DNA of 57,365 nt from positions 1-57,365 of the forward strand of contig PMDS01000020.1 of assembly GCA_003155655.1 (NCBI GenBank), given 5' to 3'. The notes below the pieces were generated by a model. The model was not told where the DNA came from, did not search any database, and saw only the letters and a program-made list of their open reading frames with translations. This document shows, piece by piece, positions 33,805 to 41,797 of this stretch; positions within the stretch are counted from its first letter, which is position 1, and each line of letters begins with the position of its first letter. The DNA comes from Melioribacter sp. Its GTDB lineage: Bacteria; Bacteroidota; Ignavibacteria; Ignavibacteriales; Melioribacteraceae. The position numbers and the translations under genes are program-made.

Positions 33805-35610
33805 ATGACAAAATCTGTAGGACATACATTTCACATACCGGTGTTAGGAGTTGCATTTTCTGTTGACGCGCCAATTAAAGTAGCAAGATATGGAATCTCT
33901 TCAGTCATGTCGCTGGTTGATGATACGTTAATGGAAAAACTGCGCAAGCACCATCTAGAAAAACTAGGCAAACAATTCATTCCGGTTTTAGATGATGATA
34001 AAGATCCAAGGGCACAAAGAATTACTGCTTACCTGGATATGATTAATGAAATTGTCAAAGAGCAATTTGCGGACTTAAAGAATTCACCTTTTACCGCGGG
34101 GAGCGAGATAACAAAATATTTTGAAATGCTTCCGGATTATTCCGAACTGAAAATGAAATACAACGAGATGATGAGTATAGAAGATGTATTGATCAGGAAG
34201 GAACAACAAGAAGAACTGAGAGAAAGTATTTACCCGGGATCAATAGATGTAAACATTATGACGAAACTGGATAAAGCAAATTATAATTCCGAAGGCGGTC
34301 AATTAGCATCTGAATTCAATGATGCGCATGCGGCATTGCGGGGGTTTGCATTGAGCACACTTGAAAGCTCAATAATTTTTTCTGCCGGAATGAATCCTAA
34401 ATTGTACAGCTACATGGAAACGTTCAAAGATTTTTTCCCCAACAGCGAGTGCGCATTTAAAAAGAAAATTGTAATTAAAGTAAGCGATTATCGTTCAGCG
34501 CTTATCCAGGGAAAATTCTTAGCCAAGAAAGGATTGTGGGTTTCTGAATTCAGAATTGAATCCGGGTTGAATTGCGGCGGACACGCATTTGCAACTGATG
34601 GGCTTTTATTGGGGCCAATCCTTGAAGAATTCAAAAATAGAAAAGATGAATTACTGCAAACACTAAAGGAAATATATCTTCCCGCCGTGAACAAAAAAGA
34701 AATATTTATAAATGCAGACAAATTATTTTATGATGTTACCGTTCAGGGCGGAGTTGGTAAATCAAGCGAGCAGGAATTTCTAATCCGCTATTATGGAGTT
34801 AAATCCGTTGGATGGGGAAGCCCGTTTTTGTTAGTGCCTGAAGTAATGAATATTGATGATTATACATTGCAAAAACTTGCGGCAGCAGGGGAAGACGATT
34901 TTTATTTAAGCAACATATCTCCACTGGGAGTTCCTTTTAACAGCCTGCGCGGCAACAGCAAAGACATTGAGAAGCATGAAAGAATCGAAAAAGGGAAACC
35001 AGGCAGCGCATGCACTAAAAAGTTTTTACAGTCCAGCAAAGAATATTCAGATAAACCTTTATGTACAGCCTCTATTAACTATATAAATAAAAAGAATGCT
35101 GAACTAAAAAATATTTATACGGATGAAGATGAGTATAAAAAAGAATATGATAAAATGGTTGACAAAGTTTGCCTTTGTGAAGGGCTCACTGTTCCGGCAT
35201 TAATTGTTAATGATATAGAATCTCCCAAACAAAGCAGGAATGTATCTGTTTGTCCGGGCCCTAACCTTGCATATTTTTCAAAAGTTGCAACACTAAATGA
35301 AATGGCTGATCATATTTACGGAAAGATTAATTTAATTACTCATTATAACCGCCCCAACATGTTTGTAAAAGAGCTTGACCTTTACATTGATTATATTCAA
35401 AAAAAGACAGAAGAAAGCCTCAAAAATTTTTCAAAGCAGGCGGAAGAATTTATAAATACTTTTAATGAAAACTTAGTAGAAGGAATTGAGTACTATAAAA
35501 AAATGATTTCTGAAATCAAAGAAGAGACTGAAAGCGAAAAAGAAAAAATTCTAAACGACCTTGAGGAATTAGAGAGCAAATTATTAGCTTACTTTATGGA
35601 GTTAAGTTAA
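33805..35610 (+). CDS. Conserved protein of unknown function, 601 residues
   Basis: I do not recognise a named family. There is no signal peptide or membrane segment. The N-terminus (VGHTFHIPVLGVAFSVDAPIKVARYGISSVMSLVDD) looks like a strongly conserved block. A glycine-rich middle part (GLNCGGHAFATDGLLLGP, VQGGVGKSSEQEFLIRYY, VGWGSPFLLVPE) has the feel of a TIM-barrel flavo- or metalloenzyme. Cysteines at 257, 403, 420, 456, 458 and 483 could bind a metal or iron-sulfur centre. Residues about 525-600 form a charged coiled coil. The stop is 4 bases from the convergent alr stop. An enzyme role is inference. Confidence 0.7.
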   Translation: MTKSVGHTFHIPVLGVAFSVDAPIKVARYGISSVMSLVDDTLMEKLRKHHLEKLGKQFIPVLDDDKDPRAQRITAYLDMINEIVKEQFADLKNSPFTAGSEITKYFEMLPDYSELKMKYNEMMSIEDVLIRKEQQEELRESIYPGSIDVNIMTKLDKANYNSEGGQLASEFNDAHAALRGFALSTLESSIIFSAGMNPKLYSYMETFKDFFPNSECAFKKKIVIKVSDYRSALIQGKFLAKKGLWVSEFRIESGLNCGGHAFATDGLLLGPILEEFKNRKDELLQTLKEIYLPAVNKKEIFINADKLFYDVTVQGGVGKSSEQEFLIRYYGVKSVGWGSPFLLVPEVMNIDDYTLQKLAAAGEDDFYLSNISPLGVPFNSLRGNSKDIEKHERIEKGKPGSACTKKFLQSSKEYSDKPLCTASINYINKKNAELKNIYTDEDEYKKEYDKMVDKVCLCEGLTVPALIVNDIESPKQSRNVSVCPGPNLAYFSKVATLNEMADHIYGKINLITHYNRPNMFVKELDLYIDYIQKKTEESLKNFSKQAEEFINTFNENLVEGIEYYKKMISEIKEETESEKEKILNDLEELESKLLAYFMELS

Positions 35611-35614
35611 AAAA

Positions 35615-36766
35615 TTATTCAATGTATACTCTTGGCACGCGCGTATTAATATTTGTTAAAATTTCGTAAGGGATTGTTCCAGCCCATTTTGCCAAATCTT
35701 CTACAGTAATTTTATTATTCCCATCTTCGCCAATTAAAAGAACTTCATCCGCATTATATACGCTGTCATTTTCAATATTCACAACGATCTGATCCATAGA
35801 GAAAGTGCCGGCAACGGGGTATCTATTTCCCTTAATCAAGACTTCAGCTTTGTGGCTCATGCTTCTCAAATATCCGTCACCATAACCAACCGGAACGGTA
35901 ACGGCGCGTATATCGTGATCCGGCGCCCAAGTTGACCCATAACCAACCGGATGCCCTGCCTTAATAACTTTAAAATAAACCACCAGTGATTTCCATTTTA
36001 ATGCCGGCATAACAGGAATTGTTTTAGCAACTTCTGCAGAAGGATAAACACCATAAAGCATTATACCCGGGCGCACCATATCGAGATTTGCTTCGGGCGT
36101 TTGTAAAATTGCGCCGGAGTTTGAAATATGGCGTAAAGGAGTTTTGATGGAATGCTTCTCAAAAAAATAAAGCACTTCATTAAATCTTTCCAATTGTAAG
36201 CGGGTATATGCAAAATCTTCTTTCTCAGAGTTCGCAAAATGAGAAAAAATTCCATCCAAACTGATGTTGGAATATTTTACGGCAGTCTCCAAAAATTTAT
36301 CAGCCGAGTAATAATGAACGCCAAGACGTTCCATCCCGGTATCAATTTTAAGATGAACTTTAGCCCTGATTTTCATTTGTCCGGCGAGTTCATTAATCTG
36401 GTCTAGTTTGCCGATTGAAGAAGCGGTAATAGTAAGATCGTGTTTAAGAAAAAGCGGGATCTGGTTTCCCCATAAACCGCCAAGAATTAAAATTGGAATT
36501 TTAATTCCATGTTCGCGCAATAAAATTCCTTCTTCTAAAACGGCAACGCCGATATAGTCGGCACTTAACTCCTCCATAAGTTGGGCAACGCGTACAAGTC
36601 CGTGCCCGTATGCATTAGCTTTGAGTATGGGCATCATCTTTGCCGGCGCAACATATTCTTTTATTTTATTGTAATTTTCTGTCAGTACTTTTATATCAAT
36701 CTCAAGGCGGGTCGGGCGGATAATTTCATCGACGCTGATTACCGGATGATTTACATAATTATTCAT
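35615..36766 (-). CDS. alr: Alanine racemase
   Basis: 383 residues. PLP-dependent interconversion of L- and D-alanine for peptidoglycan. The PLP lysine is K49 in MPILKANAYGHG. The fold-type III barrel shows HLKIDTGMERLG and FSHFANSE, and the C-terminal beta domain carries GYGSTWAP, VPVGYGDGYLR and SMDQIVVNI. Length and motif order are normal. It is convergent with the 601-residue gene with no room for a separate terminator. Its promoter must lie in the 286-base gap shared with the divergent CopG antitoxin gene. Confidence 0.95.
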   Translation of the reverse strand: MNNYVNHPVISVDEIIRPTRLEIDIKVLTENYNKIKEYVAPAKMMPILKANAYGHGLVRVAQLMEELSADYIGVAVLEEGILLREHGIKIPILILGGLWGNQIPLFLKHDLTITASSIGKLDQINELAGQMKIRAKVHLKIDTGMERLGVHYYSADKFLETAVKYSNISLDGIFSHFANSEKEDFAYTRLQLERFNEVLYFFEKHSIKTPLRHISNSGAILQTPEANLDMVRPGIMLYGVYPSAEVAKTIPVMPALKWKSLVVYFKVIKAGHPVGYGSTWAPDHDIRAVTVPVGYGDGYLRSMSHKAEVLIKGNRYPVAGTFSMDQIVVNIENDSVYNADEVLLIGEDGNNKITVEDLAKWAGTIPYEILTNINTRVPRVYIE

Positions 36767-36964
36767 TTTGCATATCGATTAGTTACTGCAAAAATATCAT
36801 TTTTATTTGACTGGTGATTAGAAATTTATTGAATTATGTAACAGGAGGAATTAGAAAAATTATCCGCTAGAGGGCTTGTCAGCTTCTAACGAAGAGAAGA
36901 ACAGGGCTTGCGCTGAATCCGGTGTTTGCCGGACACTCCATAAATGTGTATAAGTAATAGTTGT

Positions 36965-36983
36965 ACCTTCTTAATAACAAGGT
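36965..36983. promoter_or_regulatory. Possible operator of the CopG/RelE module
   Basis: ACCTT-N9-AAGGT inverted repeat about 70 bases before the antitoxin ATG, nested inside AAGTAA (36952-36957) and TTACTT (36992-36997). Ribbon-helix-helix antitoxins bind short repeats in their own promoters, so this is a candidate autoregulatory site only. Confidence 0.3.
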
Positions 36984-37052
36984 GTTGAAAGTTACTTCGA
37001 ATATGAATACATTAGAATGCAAAGAAACTATAAAAATTCAAAGAGGTTTTTT

Positions 37053-37295
37053 ATGTCAAAGACAATTACACTTCGATTAAGCGAAGAAAACTATAAAGTT
37101 TTTCGAAGATTAGCAGAAAGAGATAATAGACCCATCTCTAATTTTATAGAAACAGCAGTTAAAAGATTTATAGAGCACAACGTTTTTGTGGACGAGTTTG
37201 AGATGGAGGAAATTCGAAATAATTCTGAACTCAATAAAAGCCTGAAACGCGGTTTAGCTGATATGAAATCAAAAAGGGGCCGTCTTGTTGGATAA
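37053..37295 (+). CDS. CopG/ribbon-helix-helix antitoxin
   Basis: 80 residues. The N-terminal ribbon-helix-helix reads MSKTITLRLSEENYKVFRRLAERDNRPISNFIETAVKRFI, and the acidic and then basic C-terminal tail would wrap the toxin. I choose ATG 37053 because AGAGG lies just upstream; an in-frame ATG at 37017 would add residues that contain the ribosome site. It overlaps the toxin frame by about 11 bases. Forms a type II toxin-antitoxin pair with the RelE-like gene and should repress the promoter. Confidence 0.85.
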   Translation: MSKTITLRLSEENYKVFRRLAERDNRPISNFIETAVKRFIEHNVFVDEFEMEEIRNNSELNKSLKRGLADMKSKRGRLVG

Positions 37296-37566
37296 TTATA
37301 ATATTTTCGAAACAGATGAGTTCATTAAAAATACCGGTAAAATATCCAATCGTGATAAATCTTTCATAGAAAAGAAACTCCTCCAGCATATATATCCTCA
37401 GTTACGCGAAGAACCACATTACGGAAACAATATAAAGAAGTTAATAGATTACAAACCTGAAACCTGGCGTTATAGAATTGGAAAATATAGATTGTTTTAT
37501 GTAATCAACGAAAATGAGAAAACAATTTATGTGCTGTCAATAGATTTAAGAAAAGAGGCTTATTAA
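37285..37566 (+). CDS. RelE/ParE-superfamily toxin
   Basis: 93 residues, type II toxin fold: ETDEFIKNTGKISNRDKSFIEKKL, then LIDYKPETWRYRIGKYRLFYVINENEKTIYVLSID, the typical W-R-x-R-x-G-x-Y-R-x-x-Y core of RelE-like mRNA interferases. There is no ATG: the frame begins at TTG 37285, or a second TTG at 37288, inside the antitoxin gene, with AAAAAGGGG upstream. A weak start coupled to antitoxin translation keeps toxin below antitoxin. Activity (ribosome-dependent RNase) is known for the family. Confidence 0.85.
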   Translation: MLDNYNIFETDEFIKNTGKISNRDKSFIEKKLLQHIYPQLREEPHYGNNIKKLIDYKPETWRYRIGKYRLFYVINENEKTIYVLSIDLRKEAY

Positions 37567-37656
37567 ATCTTTCTTTAAGAAAAGGGCATAACCAGCTAAT
37601 CTGGCAGTTGCCCCCGCAATTAAACTGTTGTACAAGCTGTTTTCGCAATTGGCATT

Positions 37657-37690
37657 TCCGCCCAACAATCCGTCAGCTGACGGAGGCGGG
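37657..37690. repeat. Nested palindrome CCGCC...CCGTCAGCTGACGG...GGCGG
   Basis: The 14-bp perfect palindrome CCGTCAGCTGACGG (37670-37683) is enclosed by CCGCC and GGCGG, giving a GC-rich foldback in AT-rich surroundings. Probably another small dispersed palindrome rather than a terminator, since no T-run follows. Confidence 0.5.
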
Positions 37691-37750
37691 TAAATTCAGA
37701 TTTTTAACACAATTATTTTAAGGCGCGAAAAAGCCGACCTCACCCTTTAT

Positions 37751-37773
37751 CCCTCTCCTTAGTAAGGAGAGGG
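37751..37773. repeat. CCCTCTCCTT hairpin repeat, copy 2
   Basis: Arms CCCTCTCCTT and AAGGAGAGGG around the loop AGT, the same arms as at 24752-24776. Confidence 0.7.
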
Positions 37774-37920
37774 ACAGGAGTAAATCAATTAAGAAAAAAG
37801 GAGTGGGGAAACTTTTACTTCGGCGGACTCAGTAGAGTTGTCGGGATAAACCGGTTAGAAACAGCGCGGTTATATTGTTATGGCTATCAGATTAATTCGT
37901 TGAATATTCAAATAATTATA

Positions 37921-37939
37921 TGTACATTATTCCTGTACA
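37921..37939. promoter_or_regulatory. Paired TGTACA motifs, probable YefM/YoeB operator
   Basis: Two copies of the self-complementary hexamer TGTACA, at 37921-37926 and 37934-37939, 13 bases apart and 19 bases before the antitoxin ATG. In E. coli the YefM-YoeB complex represses its own promoter through palindromes with TGTACA cores about one helical turn apart, so the same arrangement in front of a YefM-like gene supports autoregulation. Confidence 0.65.
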
Positions 37940-37957
37940 ATTGAAAAAGGTATTGAA

Positions 37958-38239
37958 ATGTCTATAAGTTTAACATATACACAAGCCCGGGCTAATTTGG
38001 CAAAGCTTTTAGATGAGGTCTCGCTTAATAAAGAAGTAGTTATTATTAACCGCAAAAATGCCGAAAATGTAGCATTAGTTTCAGAGAGCGAATTATCAAG
38101 CTTATTAGAAAGCGTACATCTATTGCGCTCACCTAAAAATGCAAAAAGACTTTTAAAATCATTGCTTGATATTCAGGAAGCAGATGGTAAGCCTCAGAGT
38201 ATAAATGACCTGAAGCGGGAATTTGGACTTGAAAAGTAA
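37958..38239 (+). CDS. yefM: YefM/Phd-family antitoxin
   Basis: 93 residues. The Phd/YefM DNA-binding N-terminus is clear: SISLTYTQARANLAKLLDEVSLNKEVVIINRKNAENVALVSESELSSL. The C-terminal half would neutralise the toxin. The ATG at 37958 follows the TGTACA pair closely. It overlaps the toxin frame by 17 bases. Forms a YefM-YoeB-type module; the gene name is by family resemblance. Confidence 0.88.
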   Translation: MSISLTYTQARANLAKLLDEVSLNKEVVIINRKNAENVALVSESELSSLLESVHLLRSPKNAKRLLKSLLDIQEADGKPQSINDLKREFGLEK

Positions 38240-38507
38240 ATCCCGGAAAGAAAGAATTAGTGTATTTCACCCGGATTTTAGAGAAGATTTAGCTTATTGG
38301 GTAAAGACAGACCGAAATGTTGCGCTGCGGATATTTGATATTATAGAGGCAATAATGCGGGATCCGTTCGAAGGAATAGGAAAGCCGGAACCACTTCGTT
38401 TTTTAGGCGGTGGTGTGTGGTCAAGAAGAATTACTCAAGAGCACCGGTTAGTATATGTAGTAAGTGATTATAAAATAGATTTCCTGCAATGCAAATATCA
38501 TTATTAA
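38223..38507 (+). CDS. yoeB: YoeB-family toxin (mRNA interferase)
   Basis: About 94 residues. Core matches YoeB: HPDFREDLAYWVKTD, IEAIMRDPFEGIGKPEPL, WSRRITQEHRLVYVV and the terminal KYHY, whose His-Tyr are catalytic in YoeB, along with the Glu in PFEG and the Arg in SRRI. No ATG is available; the frame starts at TTG 38223 or TTG 38229, within the antitoxin gene. Like the RelE-like toxin upstream it thus uses a weak coupled start. It cleaves mRNA at the ribosome in characterised members. Confidence 0.88.
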   Translation: MDLKSKSRKERISVFHPDFREDLAYWVKTDRNVALRIFDIIEAIMRDPFEGIGKPEPLRFLGGGVWSRRITQEHRLVYVVSDYKIDFLQCKYHY

Positions 38508-38646
38508 TTGCTATTTAACCCGTAACTTGGACCGGAAGCAATTACACCATCGTTTATTTGCAAATTAATATATTGAATTATTGTATAGTGGAAATATGGG
38601 GGACTGAATTTTATATTATACTCATAATTTATAAAATGGAGGACAT

Positions 38647-39300
38647 ATGATAAGATCTTACAAATATATTTTACTGACTTTTGTTTTTCTTTCCGGAACA
38701 ATCATTGCGCAGACACATACCGGCATAGATTCAAAATCAGCCCTTAAGCTGCTTATGGATGGTAACAAAAGATATTTAGAATCAAAAGCGACACATCAGG
38801 ACCAGGATGTAAAAAGGAGAACAGAAGTAGCTAAGGGACAGCATCCGGCGGCGGTTGTAATAACATGCTCGGATTCGCGCGTTCCACCCGAAATTTTGTT
38901 TGATCAAGGTCTTGGAGATTTGTTTGTTATCAGAACCGCAGGAAATATCGTGGATGATATTGGCCTTGGCAGCGTTGAGTATGCCGTTGAACATCTAGGT
39001 GTGCAGTTGGTTATTGTGCTTGGACATGAACGCTGCGGCGCTGTTGATGCCGCAGTAAAAGGAGGAGAAGCAGAGGGACATATTGAAAATTTAATTAAAG
39101 CAATTCAACCTGCAGTTGAAGAAGCAAAAAAACAAACCGGTGACCTGCTGGATAACGCTGTACGTGCAAATGTAAGAGACATTGTTAAAATGTTAAAGAC
39201 AAATGAACCAATTCTTAAAAAATTATTTAATGAGAAAAAAATTGATATTGTTGGCGCCCGCTATGATTTGGATGATGGAATAATAGGAATCTTAAAATGA
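38647..39300 (+). CDS. Exported beta-class carbonic anhydrase
   Basis: 217 residues with a signal peptide (about 1-21, ending IIAQ). Zinc ligands C74 (TCSDSRVPPE, with D76 and R78), H127 and C130 (LGHERCGAV). This is the bacterial periplasmic beta type. A very good ribosome site, GGAGG, precedes the ATG. It lies directly after the YoeB toxin but has its own gap of 139 bases. Function outside the cytoplasm would be CO2/bicarbonate exchange at the envelope. Confidence 0.92.
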   Translation: MIRSYKYILLTFVFLSGTIIAQTHTGIDSKSALKLLMDGNKRYLESKATHQDQDVKRRTEVAKGQHPAAVVITCSDSRVPPEILFDQGLGDLFVIRTAGNIVDDIGLGSVEYAVEHLGVQLVIVLGHERCGAVDAAVKGGEAEGHIENLIKAIQPAVEEAKKQTGDLLDNAVRANVRDIVKMLKTNEPILKKLFNEKKIDIVGARYDLDDGIIGILK

Positions 39301-39424
39301 ATGAAAAAAAAATTTACTGTCTTGAGATGGCTTAGAGAGAACAAGAGCAAGAAAGAGCAGGAAGAAGCGGGAATAGACAAGAAAAGGCAAAAAAACTGGT
39401 GATGCAAATGAATATAAAAATTAT

Positions 39425-40108
39425 ATGAAAGATTTATCCGGAATAGAAATACTCTTTGAAGATAAAAATATAATAGCCGCAGATAAGCCGGAAGGATTAG
39501 CATCCATTGCAGAAAATGATGCATCAATAAAATCGCTTCATTCACTGATTCAGGAAAAATATGAGGAAAAGATATTTATTGTTCACCGGCTTGATAAGGA
39601 AGTAAGCGGCGTTATGCTTTTTGCAAAGAATTCTGATACACATAAATTTTTAAATCAGCAATTCAACGACAGGGAAGTAAATAAACATTATATTACTTTG
39701 GTTCATGGAATTGTAAAAAATAATGGTGAGATAAGAAAACCGATTAGAGAATTTGGTTCAGGCAGAATGGGAATTGATGAGCGGAATGGAAAACCGAGTG
39801 CAACAAAATACAATGTAATTAAACAATTGAATAACTTAACCTTGCTGGAGTTAAATCCTTCAACAGGCAGGCGTCATCAATTGCGGGTTCATCTTTACAG
39901 CATAGGACATCCGATTGTTGGTGATCTAAGATACGGAGACAAAGAAGTTCAGGAAAAATATCCAAGGCTTATGCTTCATGCAAAAAGTATTGAGTTTGAA
40001 TTACCGGACGACAAAAAAATGTTTGTTGAATCGAAAATACCGGAATCATTTCAGAATATTCTGGATAAATTGGGATTGAAAGGGATTAATTATGAAAAAA
40101 ATGAGTGA
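39425..40108 (+). CDS. RluA-family pseudouridine synthase
   Basis: 227 residues. Converts specific uridines in rRNA or tRNA to pseudouridine. The catalytic aspartate is in HRLDKEVSGVMLFAKN. Other family blocks are ADKPEGL near the start, HYITLVHGIV, and TGRRHQLRVHLYSIGHPIVGDLRYG. No N-terminal S4 domain, so it is a short RluA/RluC/RluD or TruC-like form; target site unknown. The 3' end overlaps the DinB gene by 17 bases. No strong ribosome site is visible before ATG 39425. Confidence 0.9.
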   Translation: MKDLSGIEILFEDKNIIAADKPEGLASIAENDASIKSLHSLIQEKYEEKIFIVHRLDKEVSGVMLFAKNSDTHKFLNQQFNDREVNKHYITLVHGIVKNNGEIRKPIREFGSGRMGIDERNGKPSATKYNVIKQLNNLTLLELNPSTGRRHQLRVHLYSIGHPIVGDLRYGDKEVQEKYPRLMLHAKSIEFELPDDKKMFVESKIPESFQNILDKLGLKGINYEKNE

Positions 40109-40589
40109 AGAGTTCCAAGACATTATAAATACCGCCGAGAATAAACTAAAGGCAATCAGTGAATTACAGAGCAGCATTAAACCCTCGCAAAATAAATGGT
40201 CTTCAAAAGAAATACTGGGGCATCTTGTTGATTCATCAATAAACAATATTGCCAGGTTTATCAACGGGCAGTTTCAGGATGATCTGGTCTTTAACGGTTA
40301 TGACCAGAACAAATGGGCTGAAGCACAAAATTACCAGACTGAAAGTTGGGAATTTATAACTAATTTATGGAAACTGAACAATTTGCAGATAATTCATGTT
40401 ATTGAATCAATCCCAAATAATGTTTTAATAAGAACATCCGGCAAACATAATTATGATATAATTGCATGGAAGGAAGTGCCAAAAGAGGAACAGACAAATC
40501 TTGAATATCTTGTAATAGATTATTTTGCCCACATGAAATACCATTTAAATCAAATTTTTAAAATTAATTCAATTGAAGAAATTCAGTAA
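40092..40589 (+). CDS. DinB-family protein
   Basis: 165-residue four-helix bundle of the DinB/YfiT superfamily, which generally binds a divalent metal through three histidines. Candidate ligands are in LGHLVDSSINNIARFI and YFAHMKYHLNQI near the C-terminus. Members include thiol S-transferases and DNA-damage-inducible proteins; no activity can be assigned. It overlaps the RluA gene end by 17 bases, so the two are translationally coupled. Confidence 0.8.
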   Translation: MKKMSEEFQDIINTAENKLKAISELQSSIKPSQNKWSSKEILGHLVDSSINNIARFINGQFQDDLVFNGYDQNKWAEAQNYQTESWEFITNLWKLNNLQIIHVIESIPNNVLIRTSGKHNYDIIAWKEVPKEEQTNLEYLVIDYFAHMKYHLNQIFKINSIEEIQ

Positions 40590-40621
40590 ATATTTTAGCA
40601 GGAAAATATTGAGGAAAAAGT

Positions 40622-41176
40622 ATGAAATCACTAAAAGATGTTCAGGATAAGACGTTAAATTGGGTTCAGCCAAAGGCAATGCATCAATTTTTTGAGCTTC
40701 GGGATCAAAATGAATTATTCGGGACAATTTTTTTCCCAAAATCGGTTGGTTCTCTTGCTGAAGCAGAAGCATTCGACGGCAAATGGACATTCAAACGCGT
40801 CGGCTTCTTCAATACTCAAATTACAATACGTAAATTTGGCGAAGAAAATAATATAGCAGTTTTCAAGCCTAATCTAATGGCTACAAGCGGAACAATACAT
40901 TTTAATAGCGGGAATATTTTCCAATGGCATACATCGAATTTTTGGGGCTCAAAATTTGAATTCAAGGATTCAAAAAACGAAACTATTATAGTTTTCAAAT
41001 CGGGTACCGAAGAACAAAAACTAAAGGACTGGTTTAAAACCCAGGCCCGTGTTGAAATTATCCGGGATAAAATAAACCTTGAAGAACTTTCCCTCCTGAT
41101 ATTAATAGGCTGGTACCTGATAATTGTTCTTCAAATGGATTCTTCTACAAGCGCTGTAATAGCTGCGGCAACTTAA
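40622..41176 (+). CDS. Tubby-C/LURP-like protein with C-terminal membrane anchor
   Basis: 184 residues. The first 150 look like a twelve-stranded tubby-C/scramblase/LURP-type beta barrel (FELRDQNELFGTIFFPKS, AEAEAFDGKWTFKRVGFFNTQITIRK, FQWHTSNFWGSKFEF), followed by a hydrophobic segment at about 155-172. I am not sure of the family; the beta-rich pattern and tail anchor are what can be seen. It follows DinB by 32 bases on the same strand. GAGGAAAAAGT lies before the ATG. Function unknown. Confidence 0.6.
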   Translation: MKSLKDVQDKTLNWVQPKAMHQFFELRDQNELFGTIFFPKSVGSLAEAEAFDGKWTFKRVGFFNTQITIRKFGEENNIAVFKPNLMATSGTIHFNSGNIFQWHTSNFWGSKFEFKDSKNETIIVFKSGTEEQKLKDWFKTQARVEIIRDKINLEELSLLILIGWYLIIVLQMDSSTSAVIAAAT

Positions 41177-41300
41177 TACATTATTTCCGGCATAAATTTC
41201 CATCCTTAATTCTTCCAGTGCCAATATCCGGTACCTTTAAACCAAAGAATAGTGAAATTTGTCTACATCATAGAACCGGAAATGTTCTATAGGTGAAAAA

Positions 41301-41618
41301 ATGAAAAAAGCAATTCTTGTGTTGGTTATTTTAATGGTTTTATCTGCGGATGTATATGCACAAACAGCTGCTCCGGCTATAAATAAAATTCAACAACGGC
41401 AACTGATAAGAATTCATCAAGGAATAAAAAGCGGACAGCTTACAAAAAGAGAAGTCCGCTATCTTTTGAGAGAACAAAGAATTATTCAACACAATAAAAT
41501 AAATGCAAAATATTACGGAGTAGTAACACGAGATGAACGAAAACGCATTCTGCGGGAACAGATGATAGCAAGCCGGGATATTAACAGATTTAAGCATAAC
41601 GGTAGAAACAGAGTTTAA
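41301..41618 (+). CDS. Small exported basic protein
   Basis: 105 residues: signal peptide (about 1-21, ending VYAQ), then two related helical halves rich in Arg and Gln (RQLIRIHQGIKSGQLTKREVRYLLREQ and KINAKYYGVVTRDERKRILREQMI). The pattern Q-G-I-x-S-G-x-L-T-x-x-E ... G-V-V-T-x-x-E-R is one I have seen in small periplasmic proteins of many bacteria, without known function. Basic and short; possibly stress- or metal-related. Followed by a strong terminator. Confidence 0.7.
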   Translation: MKKAILVLVILMVLSADVYAQTAAPAINKIQQRQLIRIHQGIKSGQLTKREVRYLLREQRIIQHNKINAKYYGVVTRDERKRILREQMIASRDINRFKHNGRNRV

Positions 41619-41657
41619 CAAAATTCCCCCACTAATGATTCATACATACCCCCTGAG

Positions 41658-41690
41658 ATCCATCCTGCGTAAGCGGGATGGATTTTTTTT
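41658..41690 (+). terminator. Strong intrinsic terminator
   Basis: ATCCATCC (41658-41665) pairs with GGATGGAT (41676-41683). The stem extends through T-G, G-C and C-G to a GTAA tetraloop, eleven pairs in all, and runs into eight T residues at 41683-41690. It ends the small basic protein gene. Confidence 0.85.
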
Positions 41691-41797
41691 CATCAACGTA
41701 TTTGTATCGAAGCACTATTAAATGTAGTTTTGAAATAATAAGGAAAAATTTTTTGCAGACAACCGAATAAAACAACTTTAAATTATTTTATACGACT

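Larger units (their letters stand above)
37567..37957. other. Repeat-bearing gap between two toxin-antitoxin modules
   Basis: 391 bases without a gene. It holds the palindrome CCGTCAGCTGACGG (37670-37683), itself flanked by CCGCC and GGCGG; the second CCCTCTCCTT hairpin (37751-37773); and, at the end, the TGTACA pair that probably controls the next antitoxin. Confidence 0.6.

Noticed and set aside
39301-39402. 33-codon open frame MKKKFTVLRWLREN... after the exported carbonic anhydrase gene
   Set aside because: Its sequence is a purine-rich simple repeat, very lysine/glutamate-rich, with no family match or good ribosome site.
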